A stretch of DNA of 64,000 nucleotides from Tabrizicola_A aquatica (GTDB lineage: Bacteria > Pseudomonadota > Alphaproteobacteria > Rhodobacterales > Rhodobacteraceae). Of this stretch, positions 32,091 to 42,292 are shown in pieces. Numbering within the stretch: position 1 is the first letter of the stretch; each line of letters starts with the position of its first letter. Made by a program: the position numbers and the translations under genes. The stretch lies in the NCBI GenBank assembly GCA_965194375.1, contig CBDAEL010000006.1; one strand, 5' to 3'. Under the pieces are notes generated by a model. That model was given only the letters and a program-made list of their open reading frames with translations. It was not told the origin of the DNA and searched no databases.

Positions 32091-32810
32091 TCAGCACAGG
32101 ATCAGGCTGACGCGGCGGTTTAGCTTGCCCTTCTTCTCGATTTTGCCGATCTCAACCTCGCCAATCTCGGCAGTGCGCGCGACATGGGTGCCGCCGCAGG
32201 GTTGTAGGTCGATCTGGCTCTCGGCGTCGCCAATCCGCACAAGCCGCACCTTGCCTTGCCCCATCGGCGGGCGCACTGACATGGTTTTGATAAGGCCGGG
32301 GTTGGCCAAAAGTTCGTCATCACTAATCCAGCTGTCGCTCACCGCCAGATCGCGCGCGATCAGGGCGGCCAAGGCGGCGTTCAGCGCCGGCACATCCGCC
32401 GGGGCCTCGGGCATGTCGAAATCAAGCCGACCTTTGTCCGCGCCGATCTGCCCACCTGTCACCGGCAGCGGAATGACCACGGACAGAAGGTGCAAGGCCG
32501 TATGCACGCGCATGTGGCGATGGCGGCGGTCCCAGTCAATCCGCTGGCGCAGATCGGCGCCAATCGGGGGCAGCGGCCGGGCCTCGGCCGGCACAAGCGC
32601 GATGGCGCCCCCCTCGACCTTGACGGCGGTGGCAATCGTCAACCGCCCACCCTCCCAATCGATCAGCCCGCTGTCACCGGGTTGGCCGCCACTGGTGGCA
32701 TAAAACACCGATTGATCCACCACGATGCCGCCTTCTGGTGTGTGACCAATAACGCGGGCCTCGGCCTCGCGCAGATAGGCGTCGTCTCGAAACAAGGGAT
32801 GGGTCATCAT
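32091..32810 (-). CDS. Alanyl-tRNA editing protein (AlaX family)
   Basis: The 239-residue protein hydrolyses Ser- or Gly-mischarged tRNA-Ala in trans. It has the zinc ligands HTALH (about 103-107) and CGGTH (about 203-207) of the AlaRS editing domain, and lacks the aminoacylation domain. The ATG overlaps the stop of the mscS-like gene (ATGA). It is the last gene of the cysK-mscS-alaX unit. Confidence 0.94.
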   Translation of the reverse strand: MMTHPLFRDDAYLREAEARVIGHTPEGGIVVDQSVFYATSGGQPGDSGLIDWEGGRLTIATAVKVEGGAIALVPAEARPLPPIGADLRQRIDWDRRHRHMRVHTALHLLSVVIPLPVTGGQIGADKGRLDFDMPEAPADVPALNAALAALIARDLAVSDSWISDDELLANPGLIKTMSVRPPMGQGKVRLVRIGDAESQIDLQPCGGTHVARTAEIGEVEIGKIEKKGKLNRRVSLILC

Positions 32811-35245
32811 GATTTGGTGGCGTCCTTGGCGGCGGGTTTTCGAGTGCGGGCGGCAGACTGGGTTGCGGCTTCGGCAAGGGTTTGGGCGGGCATGGGCAAG
32901 ATGCCTTCCGCCGCAAATCGCGCGGCGATCTGGTGATTGACCTCGGATCGCACCTGCAGCTGGAAATTCACATCGCGCAGGATCAGCCGGATCTCGAAAT
33001 TCATGGTCTCGGCCCCAAAGCCCACCAGCGCCACCATCGGCGGTGGCTGCAAAATGGCCAAAGGCTGCGCTTCGGCAATCTCGCGCAGCAATGCCTCGAC
33101 CTTACGGCTGTCCGCGCTTAGGGGAACGCTGATCGGCACGATCAGCCGGCCTGTCAGGTTAAAGTGCGTCCAGTTGGTCACCCGGCCCGAAATCAGGTCT
33201 GAGTTCGGCACGATGACATCTGATCGGTCAAAAGTCTGGATTCGGGTCGAGCGCACCGAGATGGATTTCACAATGCCCTGGGTGGTGCCGACCTCGATCC
33301 AGTCCCCTTCGCTGACGGGCCGCTCGATCAACAAGATGATGCCCGAGACAAAGTTCGACACCACGGTCTGCAAACCAAAACCGATACCGACCGAAAGGGC
33401 ACCGGCGACGATGGCCAGACCCGCAAGGTTGATCCCGGCGGCATTGATGGCCACCACCGACGCCAGAAACATCCCCAGATAGCCCACGCCCGACACGATG
33501 GCATTCTGCCCCCCCTGATCCAGCGAGGTGCGCGGTAGGATCGTGTTCTTTAATCCGCCCTGAAACAGCCGCGTCAGCACATAGCCCAGCGCAAAAACCG
33601 TGGCAAAGACCAGAAAATTGGTCGGCGAGATGCGGGTGTCGCCCAGCGCGATACCTTCACGGAACCGCGTCCAAAGCTCGGTGAGGTCTGAGGTGCGCGC
33701 ACCCCAGATCAACGCCACCGCGGGCAGGCTCAGAAGCGCCAGCGCAAAGTTCGCCAAAACCGGCACCAGCGCTTCGCTGGGATCACCCTCGGCGCGGGTG
33801 ATGGCGCCATAGATGTCGCTGACCAACTCTTGCAGCACCAAAAGCAAGCCGACAACGCCAAGGCTGAGGATGGCCGGGTAGATCAGCGCCGTGGCGGCCG
33901 GGATATAGCCAACCGCGCCCAACAGCGGGCCCACCACGGCCACCAGCATGGCCCCCTGCCCCAGAAAGCCGATCAGCCGCATGCCATAGCGGGTGACATC
34001 CCCTTCGCGACGCTCGCGCAGCAAGTGGCGGTGCAAAAGCTGGCCCATCCGGAACAGCAACAGCCCCGAGACAGCCAGCAGCGGAAAGCTTGCAACCGAC
34101 GTGGTCCCTTCCGAGTAAGACTGGGCATCCATCGCCGCGAAGCGCAGGCCATCAAGGCCCAGCAGGGCCGCCATCAGCACCGCGTTATAGCGCGCCTCAG
34201 CCCGGCGTTCAGATGGCAGGCCGAACGGCCCAGCCGACACCCCGCGCGGGAAAACCTGTCCGGCCAACCACGCCGCAAGGATCACAAACAACGCCAGATC
34301 GCCTGCCGCATCGACCAGCCTTGCGCCCACCTCGCCCTGCATCTCGGTCAGCGACAAGGCCAAAAGGACGCACATAATCCCGACCAAAGGAAAAGCGATT
34401 TCCCCAAGCGAAGCGAAAAGCGCCAAGATCTTGCGCCCGCGCAGCGAGGCGCGGTCCTGCAATCGGCTGGACAAGTCTTGCACCCAAGACCGCCCATAGA
34501 CCAAAAGACCCACCGCAAGCGCCAGCAAAAGCAGGATGAAAGGGACGTTATCGCCAAAAGCAGTGCGGGCCTTGGGATCGGCCCATTTCTCGGCCGTCTC
34601 CTCCCAAATCCGCACGCCTGTATCGGTCACGCCAATCAGCGCTTCGGGCCAATTGGCCGGGTTGATTGGCGCGGGCCAGAGTTTGAGCAACTGGTCGGCC
34701 TGCCGCTCACGCAGCACACGGTCAATTTCCGCGATCAGGCCATCCGCGCGACGATAGGCCTCTTCTGCCGCAAGGCCGGGGGCTTGCAGGGTAACAAGCT
34801 GTTCCGTCAAGACCGCCCGGCGCTGCGCGATCTCCTCCACCTCAGGAACGCCTTCGCCAGGGGATGGCCCCAAGGCGGCAATCTGGGCGCGCAGGGTGGC
34901 GATGCGGGCGGCATTGGCGTTTTGTTCGCCCAGAAGGGCGCTGCGCCAATCCACCATCTGCCGACGGATCGCCTCCAAAGCCTCAGACCCGACGTTGCGG
35001 TTGGCCGCCGCCTTTTCTGCGCGTTCAGCCAGCCGCTCCCAAGCGGCATAGTCCAGCGAGACCGCGTCTGCTGTGGCACTGGCGACGGGCGCTATAAGCC
35101 CCGGCCCCTGCCGCGGCACCAAGGCGCCGGTTTCATCCACCTGACGCAGGCTGTCCTGCGCTTGCGCGGGCGGGGCGTGCAGTGGGCCGACCCAAACCAG
35201 CGCGGCAAGGATCAGCCCGAGAGTAAGGCGCAAGCCCCGTCTCAT
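32807..35245 (-). CDS. DUF3772/MscS-type mechanosensitive channel
   Basis: The 812-residue protein starts with a Sec signal peptide (LGLILAALVWVGPLHAPPAQ), then a periplasmic DUF3772-like helical domain (residues about 30-210) and about ten membrane helices. The MscS pore and beta domains follow (GLAIVAGALSVGIGFGLQTV and FVSGIILLIERPVSEGDWIE). It would release solutes on hypo-osmotic shock. I chose the ATG at 35245, which overlaps the cysK stop; a longer frame to 35371 would lie inside cysK. Confidence 0.93.
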   Translation of the reverse strand: MRRGLRLTLGLILAALVWVGPLHAPPAQAQDSLRQVDETGALVPRQGPGLIAPVASATADAVSLDYAAWERLAERAEKAAANRNVGSEALEAIRRQMVDWRSALLGEQNANAARIATLRAQIAALGPSPGEGVPEVEEIAQRRAVLTEQLVTLQAPGLAAEEAYRRADGLIAEIDRVLRERQADQLLKLWPAPINPANWPEALIGVTDTGVRIWEETAEKWADPKARTAFGDNVPFILLLLALAVGLLVYGRSWVQDLSSRLQDRASLRGRKILALFASLGEIAFPLVGIMCVLLALSLTEMQGEVGARLVDAAGDLALFVILAAWLAGQVFPRGVSAGPFGLPSERRAEARYNAVLMAALLGLDGLRFAAMDAQSYSEGTTSVASFPLLAVSGLLLFRMGQLLHRHLLRERREGDVTRYGMRLIGFLGQGAMLVAVVGPLLGAVGYIPAATALIYPAILSLGVVGLLLVLQELVSDIYGAITRAEGDPSEALVPVLANFALALLSLPAVALIWGARTSDLTELWTRFREGIALGDTRISPTNFLVFATVFALGYVLTRLFQGGLKNTILPRTSLDQGGQNAIVSGVGYLGMFLASVVAINAAGINLAGLAIVAGALSVGIGFGLQTVVSNFVSGIILLIERPVSEGDWIEVGTTQGIVKSISVRSTRIQTFDRSDVIVPNSDLISGRVTNWTHFNLTGRLIVPISVPLSADSRKVEALLREIAEAQPLAILQPPPMVALVGFGAETMNFEIRLILRDVNFQLQVRSEVNHQIAARFAAEGILPMPAQTLAEAATQSAARTRKPAAKDATKS

Positions 35246-36276
35246 GCGTCCAAAAAGACCGAAGGAATGGCCATGGGCGCACGATCCAGCCAACGCGGCA
35301 CGGGCAGGCCTTTTTCCTTCAGGAAGGCGGGATTGTAGAGCTTGGACTGATAGCGGTTGCCATAGTCGCACAGGATGGTGACGATCGTGTGCCCCGGTCC
35401 CATCTCACGCGCCATGCGGATCGCGCCTGCGATGTTGACGCCTGACGATCCACCCAGACAAATGCCCTCTTCCTCCACCATGGAAAACACCAGCGGCAGC
35501 GCCTCAGCGTCGGGGATGCGGTAGCTGAAATCTGGGGTGAAGCCTTCAAGGTTTGCGGTGATCCGGCCCTGCCCGATGCCCTCGGTGATGGATGAGCCGG
35601 GCGCGTCCAACTGGCCCGTGGTGTAAAAGCTGTGCAATGCAGCACCTTCAGGGTCCGCCAGACCGATCTTCACGCCTTTATGCTGCAAGGCCATCGCCAC
35701 ACCCGCCAAGGTGCCGCCCGAGCCCACGGCGCAGATAAAGCCGTCAACCTTGCCGCCAGTCTGTTCCCAAACCTCGGGCCCAGTGGTTTCGATATGCGAC
35801 TGGCGGTTGGCCACGTTGTCAAACTGATTGGCCCAAACCGCGCCATTGGCTTCGGTCTGCGCCAAAGCTTCGGCCAGACGGCCAGAATAGCGCACATAGT
35901 TGTTGGGGTTCTTGTAAGGCGCGGCGGGCACCTGCACGAGTTCCGCCCCCGCCAGCCGCAGCATGTCTTTCTTTTCCTGAGACTGGGTTTCGGGAATGAC
36001 GATCACCGTCTTGAACCCCATCGAGGCCCCGACCAGCGCCAAGCCAATCCCGGTGTTGCCCGCCGTGCCTTCGACAATCGTGCCGCCGGGGCGCAAAAGA
36101 CCCTTGGCCACCGCATCGCGGATCATGAACAAGGCCGCGCGGTCCTTGACCGATTGGCCGGGGTTCAGAAACTCGCATTTGCCAAGGATCGTGCAGCCGG
36201 TCATTTCCGACGCCCGCTTGAGCTTCAGAAGTGGCGTGTTGCCGATCGTATCGGCCAGATCGCTGTGAATGCGCAT
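35242..36276 (-). CDS. cysK: Cysteine synthase (O-acetylserine sulfhydrylase)
   Basis: The 344-residue PLP enzyme makes cysteine from O-acetylserine and sulfide. It shows the lysine motif NPGQSVKDRAA (Lys about 44), the substrate loop EGTAGNTGIGLA and the phosphate-binding GSGGTLAG. It overlaps the mscS-like gene by four bases. Length is slightly above classical CysK (about 320), as in the longer alphaproteobacterial form. Confidence 0.95.
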   Translation of the reverse strand: MRIHSDLADTIGNTPLLKLKRASEMTGCTILGKCEFLNPGQSVKDRAALFMIRDAVAKGLLRPGGTIVEGTAGNTGIGLALVGASMGFKTVIVIPETQSQEKKDMLRLAGAELVQVPAAPYKNPNNYVRYSGRLAEALAQTEANGAVWANQFDNVANRQSHIETTGPEVWEQTGGKVDGFICAVGSGGTLAGVAMALQHKGVKIGLADPEGAALHSFYTTGQLDAPGSSITEGIGQGRITANLEGFTPDFSYRIPDAEALPLVFSMVEEEGICLGGSSGVNIAGAIRMAREMGPGHTIVTILCDYGNRYQSKLYNPAFLKEKGLPVPRWLDRAPMAIPSVFLDA

Positions 36277-36421
36277 GGTCTTCCCCTGACTGTTGAGCGA
36301 ACCTAGGCCCGAGCGGCGGCAAACTCAAGCCAGCGCGGCGGAAAAGGCGGCATATCCGCCAAGGTCAAAGCGAAGGGAAAGCCGTTCCGGATAGGCCGCG
36401 TTTGGCAGAACCCTGCCCCGA

Positions 36422-37015
36422 TCAGCCCATCATCAGGGGGACGGTTTCACCCAGCGCAAAGCGGCGCAGGACCGCCGGATAAAGCTGGTGCTCTTGCACC
36501 AAAACCCGTGCGGCAAGGCTGTCAGCGGTGTCACCGGGCAAAACCGGCACGCGAGCTTGGCCAAGGATCGGCCCTGCATCGAGCTCCGCCGTCACCGCAT
36601 GCACGGTGCAACCGGCCTCGGCGTCACCCGCTTCCAGCGCACGCTCATGGGTGTGCAGACCGGGGTACTTCGGCAAGAGCGAAGGATGGATGTTCAACAT
36701 CCGGCCCTCAAACTGACGAATGAAGTCGGGGGTCAGAATACGCATGAAACCCGCCAGACACAGGATGTCGGGCTTGGCCGTAAGGATCGGCTGCAAAAGG
36801 GCCGCCTCAAAGCCCGCGCGGTCGCGGCCAAAGGGGCGGTGATCGACGGCGGCGGTCGGGATGCCAAGGGCGGCCGCCTTGGCCAGCCCGCCCGCCGTGG
36901 GATCGTTCGAGGCAACCAGAACCGGCACGCACGGATGCGGCCCGGACGCCATGTCGCGCAGCAGCGCCAGCATGTTTGAGCCACCCCCGGAAATCAGGAT
37001 GGCGACGCGTTTCAC
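36422..37015 (-). CDS. purN: Phosphoribosylglycinamide formyltransferase
   Basis: The 197-residue enzyme adds a formyl group from 10-formyl-THF to GAR in purine synthesis. It has the substrate motif ISGGGSNMLALL at the N-terminus and the signature NIHPSLLPKYPGLHTHERAL with catalytic Asn/His. Its start overlaps the purM stop, so the two are coupled. No clear terminator was seen downstream beyond a weak GGCGG/CCGCC hairpin at 36346-36360. Confidence 0.96.
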   Translation of the reverse strand: MKRVAILISGGGSNMLALLRDMASGPHPCVPVLVASNDPTAGGLAKAAALGIPTAAVDHRPFGRDRAGFEAALLQPILTAKPDILCLAGFMRILTPDFIRQFEGRMLNIHPSLLPKYPGLHTHERALEAGDAEAGCTVHAVTAELDAGPILGQARVPVLPGDTADSLAARVLVQEHQLYPAVLRRFALGETVPLMMG

Positions 37016-38058
37016 AGAAGGCGACCCTTGTAGATCACGCCCTCACCTTTGACGACGCGACCAAGCTCGACCACGGTTTCACCCTGAGCGCGGAAGAGAT
37101 CCGCCAGTTCGGCGGCCCGGGCCTGATCGACAAAAGCAATCATACCAATGCCGCAGTTGAAGGTTTTCAAAAGCTCTGGCTCGGCCATATTGGCGGTCTT
37201 GGCCAGCCAGCGGAACACTGGCGGCAAGTCCCATGCGGACAGATCAATCTCACACGCCAGCCCTTCAGGCACCACGCGGGGCGGGTTTTCGGTCAACCCA
37301 CCGCCGGTGATATGGGCGAGCGCATGCACGCCCCCAGCCCGAATGGCGGCCAAGGATTGCTTGACATAAAGCCGGGTCGGGGCAAGGAGCGCCGCCCCCA
37401 GCGTACCGTCCGAGAAGGGCGAGGCCGCATCCCAGCCAAGGCCAGACAACTCCACCACCTTGCGGACAAAAGAATAGCCGTTGGAATGCACCCCGTTCGA
37501 CGCCAGCCCCAACAGCACATCGCCCTCGGCCACGCCTGCGGGCAATTCGGTGCCGCGCTCCATCGCGCCCACGGCAAAGCCTGCAAGGTCAAAATCGCCC
37601 TTGTGATACATGCCCGGCATTTCCGCCGTCTCACCACCGATCAGCGCGCAGCCGCTGGCTTCACACCCTGCGGCAATGCCGGTGATGATGCGGGTCGCCT
37701 CTTCGACGTCCAACTTGCCGGTCGCAAAGTAGTCGAGGAACAGCAAGGGTTCGGCCCCTTGGCACACCAGATCGTTCACGCACATGGCCACCAGATCAAT
37801 GCCGATGGTGTCGACATTGCCGGTGTCGATGGCGATGCGCAGCTTGGTGCCCACACCGTCGGTTGCCGCCACAAGGATGGGGTCGTTGTAGCCCGCCGCC
37901 TTCAGATCAAAGAGCGCCCCAAAGCCACCAAGGCCTCCCATGGTCCCGGTGCGATTGGTGCGCTTGGCCGCGGGTTTGATCCGGTCCACCAGCGCATTTC
38001 CAGCATCGATATCCACCCCCGCATCTGCATAGGTCAGGCCATTATGTCCGGTGGTCAT
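37012..38058 (-). CDS. purM: Phosphoribosylformylglycinamidine cyclo-ligase (AIR synthase)
   Basis: The 348-residue enzyme catalyses the ATP-dependent ring closure giving AIR, the step after PurL in purine synthesis. It shows the N-terminal AIRS pattern (TYADAGVDIDAGNALVDRIK), the nucleotide loop GVGTKLRIA, the segment CVNDLVCQGAEPLLFLDY, and HITGGGLTENPPR near the C-terminal domain. It is the first gene of purM-purN. Confidence 0.96.
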   Translation of the reverse strand: MTTGHNGLTYADAGVDIDAGNALVDRIKPAAKRTNRTGTMGGLGGFGALFDLKAAGYNDPILVAATDGVGTKLRIAIDTGNVDTIGIDLVAMCVNDLVCQGAEPLLFLDYFATGKLDVEEATRIITGIAAGCEASGCALIGGETAEMPGMYHKGDFDLAGFAVGAMERGTELPAGVAEGDVLLGLASNGVHSNGYSFVRKVVELSGLGWDAASPFSDGTLGAALLAPTRLYVKQSLAAIRAGGVHALAHITGGGLTENPPRVVPEGLACEIDLSAWDLPPVFRWLAKTANMAEPELLKTFNCGIGMIAFVDQARAAELADLFRAQGETVVELGRVVKGEGVIYKGRLL

Positions 38059-38176
38059 GTCGAGAATCCCATGCTGGCGGCAATTGCCTGCCCCTTACGC
38101 CATCTGCCGCGGGCGCGCAACGCATGACGCCGCCCGCTTGCCACGCCCTGCCCCGCTCTGGTAGGCAGGCGCGTGG

Positions 38177-38252
38177 GGGGCTGTAGCTCAATGGTTAGAG
38201 CCGGGCGCTCATAACGCCTTGGTTGGGGGTTCGAGTCCCTCCGGCCCTACCA
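38177..38252 (+). tRNA. tRNA with CAT anticodon (probably Ile2, possibly elongator Met)
   Basis: The 76-nucleotide cloverleaf has an acceptor stem GGGGCTG pairing with the CGGCCCT end (two wobble pairs), a D arm, the anticodon loop CTCATAA with anticodon CAT, the T loop GGTTCGAGTCC and an encoded CCA. A CTTGGT variable segment resembles E. coli ileX more than elongator metT, so the C is probably modified to lysidine. It lacks the features of initiator tRNA. Confidence 0.93.
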
Positions 38253-38440
38253 CAGACCGGCGCCGCGCCGTCAGACCGCGCGCATTCGAATCAAGTCGTC
38301 CAGTTTGGCGATTGGTTCAACCCAAGGGACAATAATCCCCCATTCCCAGCATTCGCGCCGATCTGCGCAGGCCTGCCGCGCAATTGCCCAAGGCTGGCCC
38401 GGTTTGCTGCGCCCAAGGTCACATTCAAACCCAAATCCAC

Positions 38441-38478
38441 GCCTAAAAATTCACGATGTTTAGGTGGGCTTTGGCCCG
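38441..38478 (+). promoter_or_regulatory. Inverted repeats before the RTX gene
   Basis: CCTAAA (38442-38447) and TTTAGG (38459-38464) form an inverted repeat with an 11-base loop, and a short GGGC/GCCC hairpin (38466-38477) leads into a few T residues. They lie 20-60 bases upstream of the RTX start and could be an operator or attenuator. The remaining upstream gap shows nothing else clear. Confidence 0.4.
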
Positions 38479-38499
38479 TTTTGAATTCGGAGCATTAGA

Positions 38500-41400
38500 A
38501 TGGCAACGATCAACGGTGGAACGGGCAATGACTCGCTGACGGGTCTGGCCGAGTCAGACAGCATCACGGGTTTTGCGGAGAATGACACACTCCTGGGCCT
38601 CGGCGGCAATGACTCAATCTATGGCGGCGATGGCAATGACTCGTTGCTTGGCGGTGACGGCAATGACTCGCTGTTTGGCGGCCTTAACAACGACATTCTC
38701 GAAGGCGGTTCGGGCAACGACGACATAGACGGCGGCGATGGCATCGACACGCTCAGTTTCCTGACCTCGAACGTCGGCGTGTTTGTTAGCTTATCCAGCG
38801 GCACGGCCGAAGGCGGCCACGCACTGGGCGACACCTTCACCAACATCGAAAACCTGAGTGGCAGCGCATTTAACGACACACTGACCGGTAACGCCCTTGG
38901 CAACGTTCTTTGGGGCCTTGCGGGGGATGACTCGCTCGACGGACGTCTGGGCGCGGACACTCTGCACGGCGGCGCGGGCAATGACCTTTATGAGGTCGAT
39001 GATGCGAACGACATCGTGATCGAGGCGCTGAACGCGGGCAATGACACGGTCAATGCTTGGGTCAGCCATACGCTGAGCGACAACGTCGAGGTGCTGCGCC
39101 TTTTCGGGACACACGACGTCGACGGCACCGGAAACGCGCTGTCCAATATACTCCACGGCAACGAAAGCACCCTGGTCTTTGGTGGCGACAACATTCTGCG
39201 GGGTCTGGGCGGCAATGACACGTTGTTTGGCTACAACGGCTTTGACACGCTGGACGGCGGCACCGGCAATGACGTGATGTACGGCGATACGGGCGATGAT
39301 TTGTTCATTGTCGACAGTGCAGGCGATCAGGTGATCGAACTGGCCAACGGTGGCACCGATACGGTGGCGGCGTCCATCAACTACATTCTGTATGACGTTG
39401 TGACCTCAAACCACATCGAGAACGTGACGCTGACCGGCACCGCCAACCTGACGGCCACCGGCAACAGCCTGCGCAACACGCTGATTGGCAACTCGGGCCA
39501 TAACATCCTCACGGGTGGCGGTGGCAACGACATGCTGCGCGGCGAGGAAGGCAATGATGTTCTGGACGGTGGCATCGGCAATGACACCATGATCGGTGGC
39601 TTGGGCGATGATGTCTATTATTTCGACCACAGCCAAGATGATGTGTCCGAAGCGATCGACAGCGGCATCGATACCGTCTGGTCTGCGGTCAGCGGCTATT
39701 CCCTGTCCGACCATGTCGAAAACCTGAACCTGGGCGTGAACGTCGTGGCCGGCAGCGGCAACGGTCTGGGCAATATCCTGACCGGCAATGCCTCGAACAA
39801 CCTGCTGGATGGCAAGACCGGCGATGACACGTTGTTCGGGGGCGCGGGCAATGACACGCTGATTGGCGGCACCGGGGCCGACAGCATGCAGGGCGGTGCG
39901 GGTGACGATGTCTACCGCGTCGACAACGTCGACGACATTGCCGAGGAAACGCTGGCCGGATCGGGTGGCAATGACCGGGTCGAAGTGACCGCCCACCACA
40001 GTATGGGCGTCGGTATCGAAAACCTTTTGGTGATCGGTGGCGGCGACGTGGACGGAATTGGCAACCTCCTGAACAACGTGATGACCGGCGGGGGGGGCGA
40101 CAACCTGCTAAACGGGATGGACGGCAATGACACGCTGCACGGTGGCGATGGCGAGGATACGCTGATCGGCGGCGCAGGGGTGGATGTGTTCCACGGCGGA
40201 GAGGGCAATGACACCTTCGTGCTGGACAGCGCGACAGAGGTCGTCGTCGAGACCCTGAACGACGGCATCGATACCGTTCAAATCGCCGCAAGCTATACTT
40301 TGTCAGAACATCTGGAAAACCTGCTTCTGGATGGCACTGGCGATTTCATTGGCACCGGCAACGCCGCCGCCAATCGCATGACGGGCAATGACGGCAACAA
40401 TGCACTCTATGCCGGCAGCGGCAATGACAGCCTGTTCGGCGGTGCGGGCAATGACACGCTGGACGGCGGCATGGGCATCGACTCTTTGGAAGGTGGCGCG
40501 GGCGACGATGTTTATGTCGTTGATCACACCAGCGACAAAGTGCTTGAGCGGTCAAACCAAGGCGGCATTGACCGGGTCGAAGCCTCGGTCAGCTATGTCC
40601 TTGGCAGTAACTTGGAAAACCTCACGCTGACGGGGTCTGCCCATGCCAATGGCACCGGCAACTCAATGGCGAACACCATCCTAGGCAACCTTGGCGACAA
40701 TCTGCTGCGCGGCGATGGCGGCAATGACGTGCTCAGCGGCAACGCTGGGAACGACACCTTGGACGGAGGCTCCGGCAATGACACCATGTCAGGCGGCATG
40801 GGCAACGATACGTTCATGCTCAGCGCGGCGGGCGATGTCCTTATCGAACTGGCAGGTCAAGGCATTGATACGGTGATCACGGTTGTCAGCCATGTTCTGA
40901 CTGAGAACTTTGAGAACCTGACCCTATCAGGAACCTCGGGCCTGATGGGAACCGGCAACGCGGCCGCCAACATCCTGACCGGCAATGGCGGCGCGAACCG
41001 GCTGAGCGGGCTCGGCGGTCATGACACCCTGACGGGGGGCGCGGGTGCCGATACCTTGGACGGCGGGATCGGCAATGACGTGATGAGCGGCGGCACCGGC
41101 AATGACCTGTTCATCGTCGACTCGCTGGGCGATGTTGTGATCGAAGCGGCCAATGGCGGCACCGACACCATCCAGAGCGCGTTCAACACCACATTGGCCG
41201 CGACGGTCGAAAATCTGGTGCTGACCGGCAACGCCCATCTGAACGGGATTGGCAACGCGGTAGCCAATAAGCTGACCGGCAACGACGGCGACAACCTGCT
41301 GAGCGGGTTCGGTGGCAATGACACCTTGTCCGGCGGCAACGGCGACGACACGCTGGACGGCGGCAGCGGCAATGACCGCATGTTGGGCGGCACGGGCGAT

Positions 41401-42270
41401 GACGTTTACATGGTGGACAGCCGCTTTGACGTGATCGTCGAAAGCAACTCGGGGGGAATGGATCTGGTTTATGCCAGCGCCAGCTACACAATGGCGAGCG
41501 GGCTTGAGACCCTGATCCTACAAGGCACCGCTGACCTTACAGCGACTGGCAATACCTCGGCCAATACCATCATCGGCAATGCGGGACACAACGCGCTGAA
41601 CGGCGGGGCAGGCAATGATACGCTGAACGGTGGCGCGGGCAACGATACCCTGAACGGCGGTACCGGCAATGACAGCATGATTGGCGGCTTGGGCGATGAC
41701 ACCTACTCTGTCAACGCGTCGGGCGACCGCATTTCAGAAAGTGCTGCAGCTGGGGTCGATACGGTTTTGGCCGCGACCCACTGGACGCTGGGCGCCCATC
41801 TTGAGAACCTGACGATGGTCAGCACCGGATCGTACCGCGGAGTGGGCAACGAACTTGATAACGTGATGATCGGCAACCGTGGCAAAAACATGCTGCAGGG
41901 GGGCGATGGTGATGACGCCCTCAACGGCGGCGCAGGCAATGATGTGCTAACCGGTGGCGCGGGGGCGGATCACTTTGTGTTCTCGGGTACCACGCCCGGA
42001 AATGACAACATCACCGACTTCAACGCTGTGAACGGCGGCGGGGCACAAGGTGACCGGCTGGTGTTCGAAGGCCTTTTGGTTGGAACCTTTGTCTATCGTG
42101 GCGATGCGGCCTTCACGGGCGGATCGAACAATTCGGAGGCGCGTTTTGACGGTGCAACGGATCGGCTGTTGATCGACACCGACGGCGATGGCACCGCAAA
42201 CTTCCATCTCGTGTTGACGGGGATGACCGAAGCCACGCAAGTCACCGGGTCAGACTTCTTGTGGAGCTGA
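38500..42270 (+). CDS. RTX-type secreted calcium-binding repeat protein
   Basis: The 1256-residue protein consists almost wholly of GGxGNDxLxGG nonapeptide blocks that bind calcium as beta-rolls. Ten of them alternate with a beta-rich module of the pattern YxVDsxxDxVxE...GxDTVxa...LExLxLtGt, with a period of 297-315 bases. It has no N-terminal signal peptide. The C-terminal region (ADHFVFSGTTPGNDNITDF, then LLIDTDGDGTANFHLVLTG) matches the type I secretion end of RTX proteins. No enzymatic or toxin domain is visible, so it may be a surface-layer, adhesin or matrix protein. No type I secretion genes are nearby. It ends at a strong terminator. Confidence 0.93.
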   Translation: MATINGGTGNDSLTGLAESDSITGFAENDTLLGLGGNDSIYGGDGNDSLLGGDGNDSLFGGLNNDILEGGSGNDDIDGGDGIDTLSFLTSNVGVFVSLSSGTAEGGHALGDTFTNIENLSGSAFNDTLTGNALGNVLWGLAGDDSLDGRLGADTLHGGAGNDLYEVDDANDIVIEALNAGNDTVNAWVSHTLSDNVEVLRLFGTHDVDGTGNALSNILHGNESTLVFGGDNILRGLGGNDTLFGYNGFDTLDGGTGNDVMYGDTGDDLFIVDSAGDQVIELANGGTDTVAASINYILYDVVTSNHIENVTLTGTANLTATGNSLRNTLIGNSGHNILTGGGGNDMLRGEEGNDVLDGGIGNDTMIGGLGDDVYYFDHSQDDVSEAIDSGIDTVWSAVSGYSLSDHVENLNLGVNVVAGSGNGLGNILTGNASNNLLDGKTGDDTLFGGAGNDTLIGGTGADSMQGGAGDDVYRVDNVDDIAEETLAGSGGNDRVEVTAHHSMGVGIENLLVIGGGDVDGIGNLLNNVMTGGGGDNLLNGMDGNDTLHGGDGEDTLIGGAGVDVFHGGEGNDTFVLDSATEVVVETLNDGIDTVQIAASYTLSEHLENLLLDGTGDFIGTGNAAANRMTGNDGNNALYAGSGNDSLFGGAGNDTLDGGMGIDSLEGGAGDDVYVVDHTSDKVLERSNQGGIDRVEASVSYVLGSNLENLTLTGSAHANGTGNSMANTILGNLGDNLLRGDGGNDVLSGNAGNDTLDGGSGNDTMSGGMGNDTFMLSAAGDVLIELAGQGIDTVITVVSHVLTENFENLTLSGTSGLMGTGNAAANILTGNGGANRLSGLGGHDTLTGGAGADTLDGGIGNDVMSGGTGNDLFIVDSLGDVVIEAANGGTDTIQSAFNTTLAATVENLVLTGNAHLNGIGNAVANKLTGNDGDNLLSGFGGNDTLSGGNGDDTLDGGSGNDRMLGGTGDDVYMVDSRFDVIVESNSGGMDLVYASASYTMASGLETLILQGTADLTATGNTSANTIIGNAGHNALNGGAGNDTLNGGAGNDTLNGGTGNDSMIGGLGDDTYSVNASGDRISESAAAGVDTVLAATHWTLGAHLENLTMVSTGSYRGVGNELDNVMIGNRGKNMLQGGDGDDALNGGAGNDVLTGGAGADHFVFSGTTPGNDNITDFNAVNGGGAQGDRLVFEGLLVGTFVYRGDAAFTGGSNNSEARFDGATDRLLIDTDGDGTANFHLVLTGMTEATQVTGSDFLWS

Positions 42271-42292
42271 TCTGAGCCGAACCCGACAATAG

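Noticed and set aside
33830..35338. 502-codon plus-strand frame opposite the mechanosensitive channel
   Set aside because: It is His/Gln/Arg-rich, antisense to a protein with signal peptide and MscS motifs, and has no known motif.
38500..42270. Regular short repeats considered as a CRISPR array or satellite DNA
   Set aside because: The repeats are in-frame GGxGNDxLx coding blocks of an RTX protein, with no constant DNA repeat separated by unique spacers.
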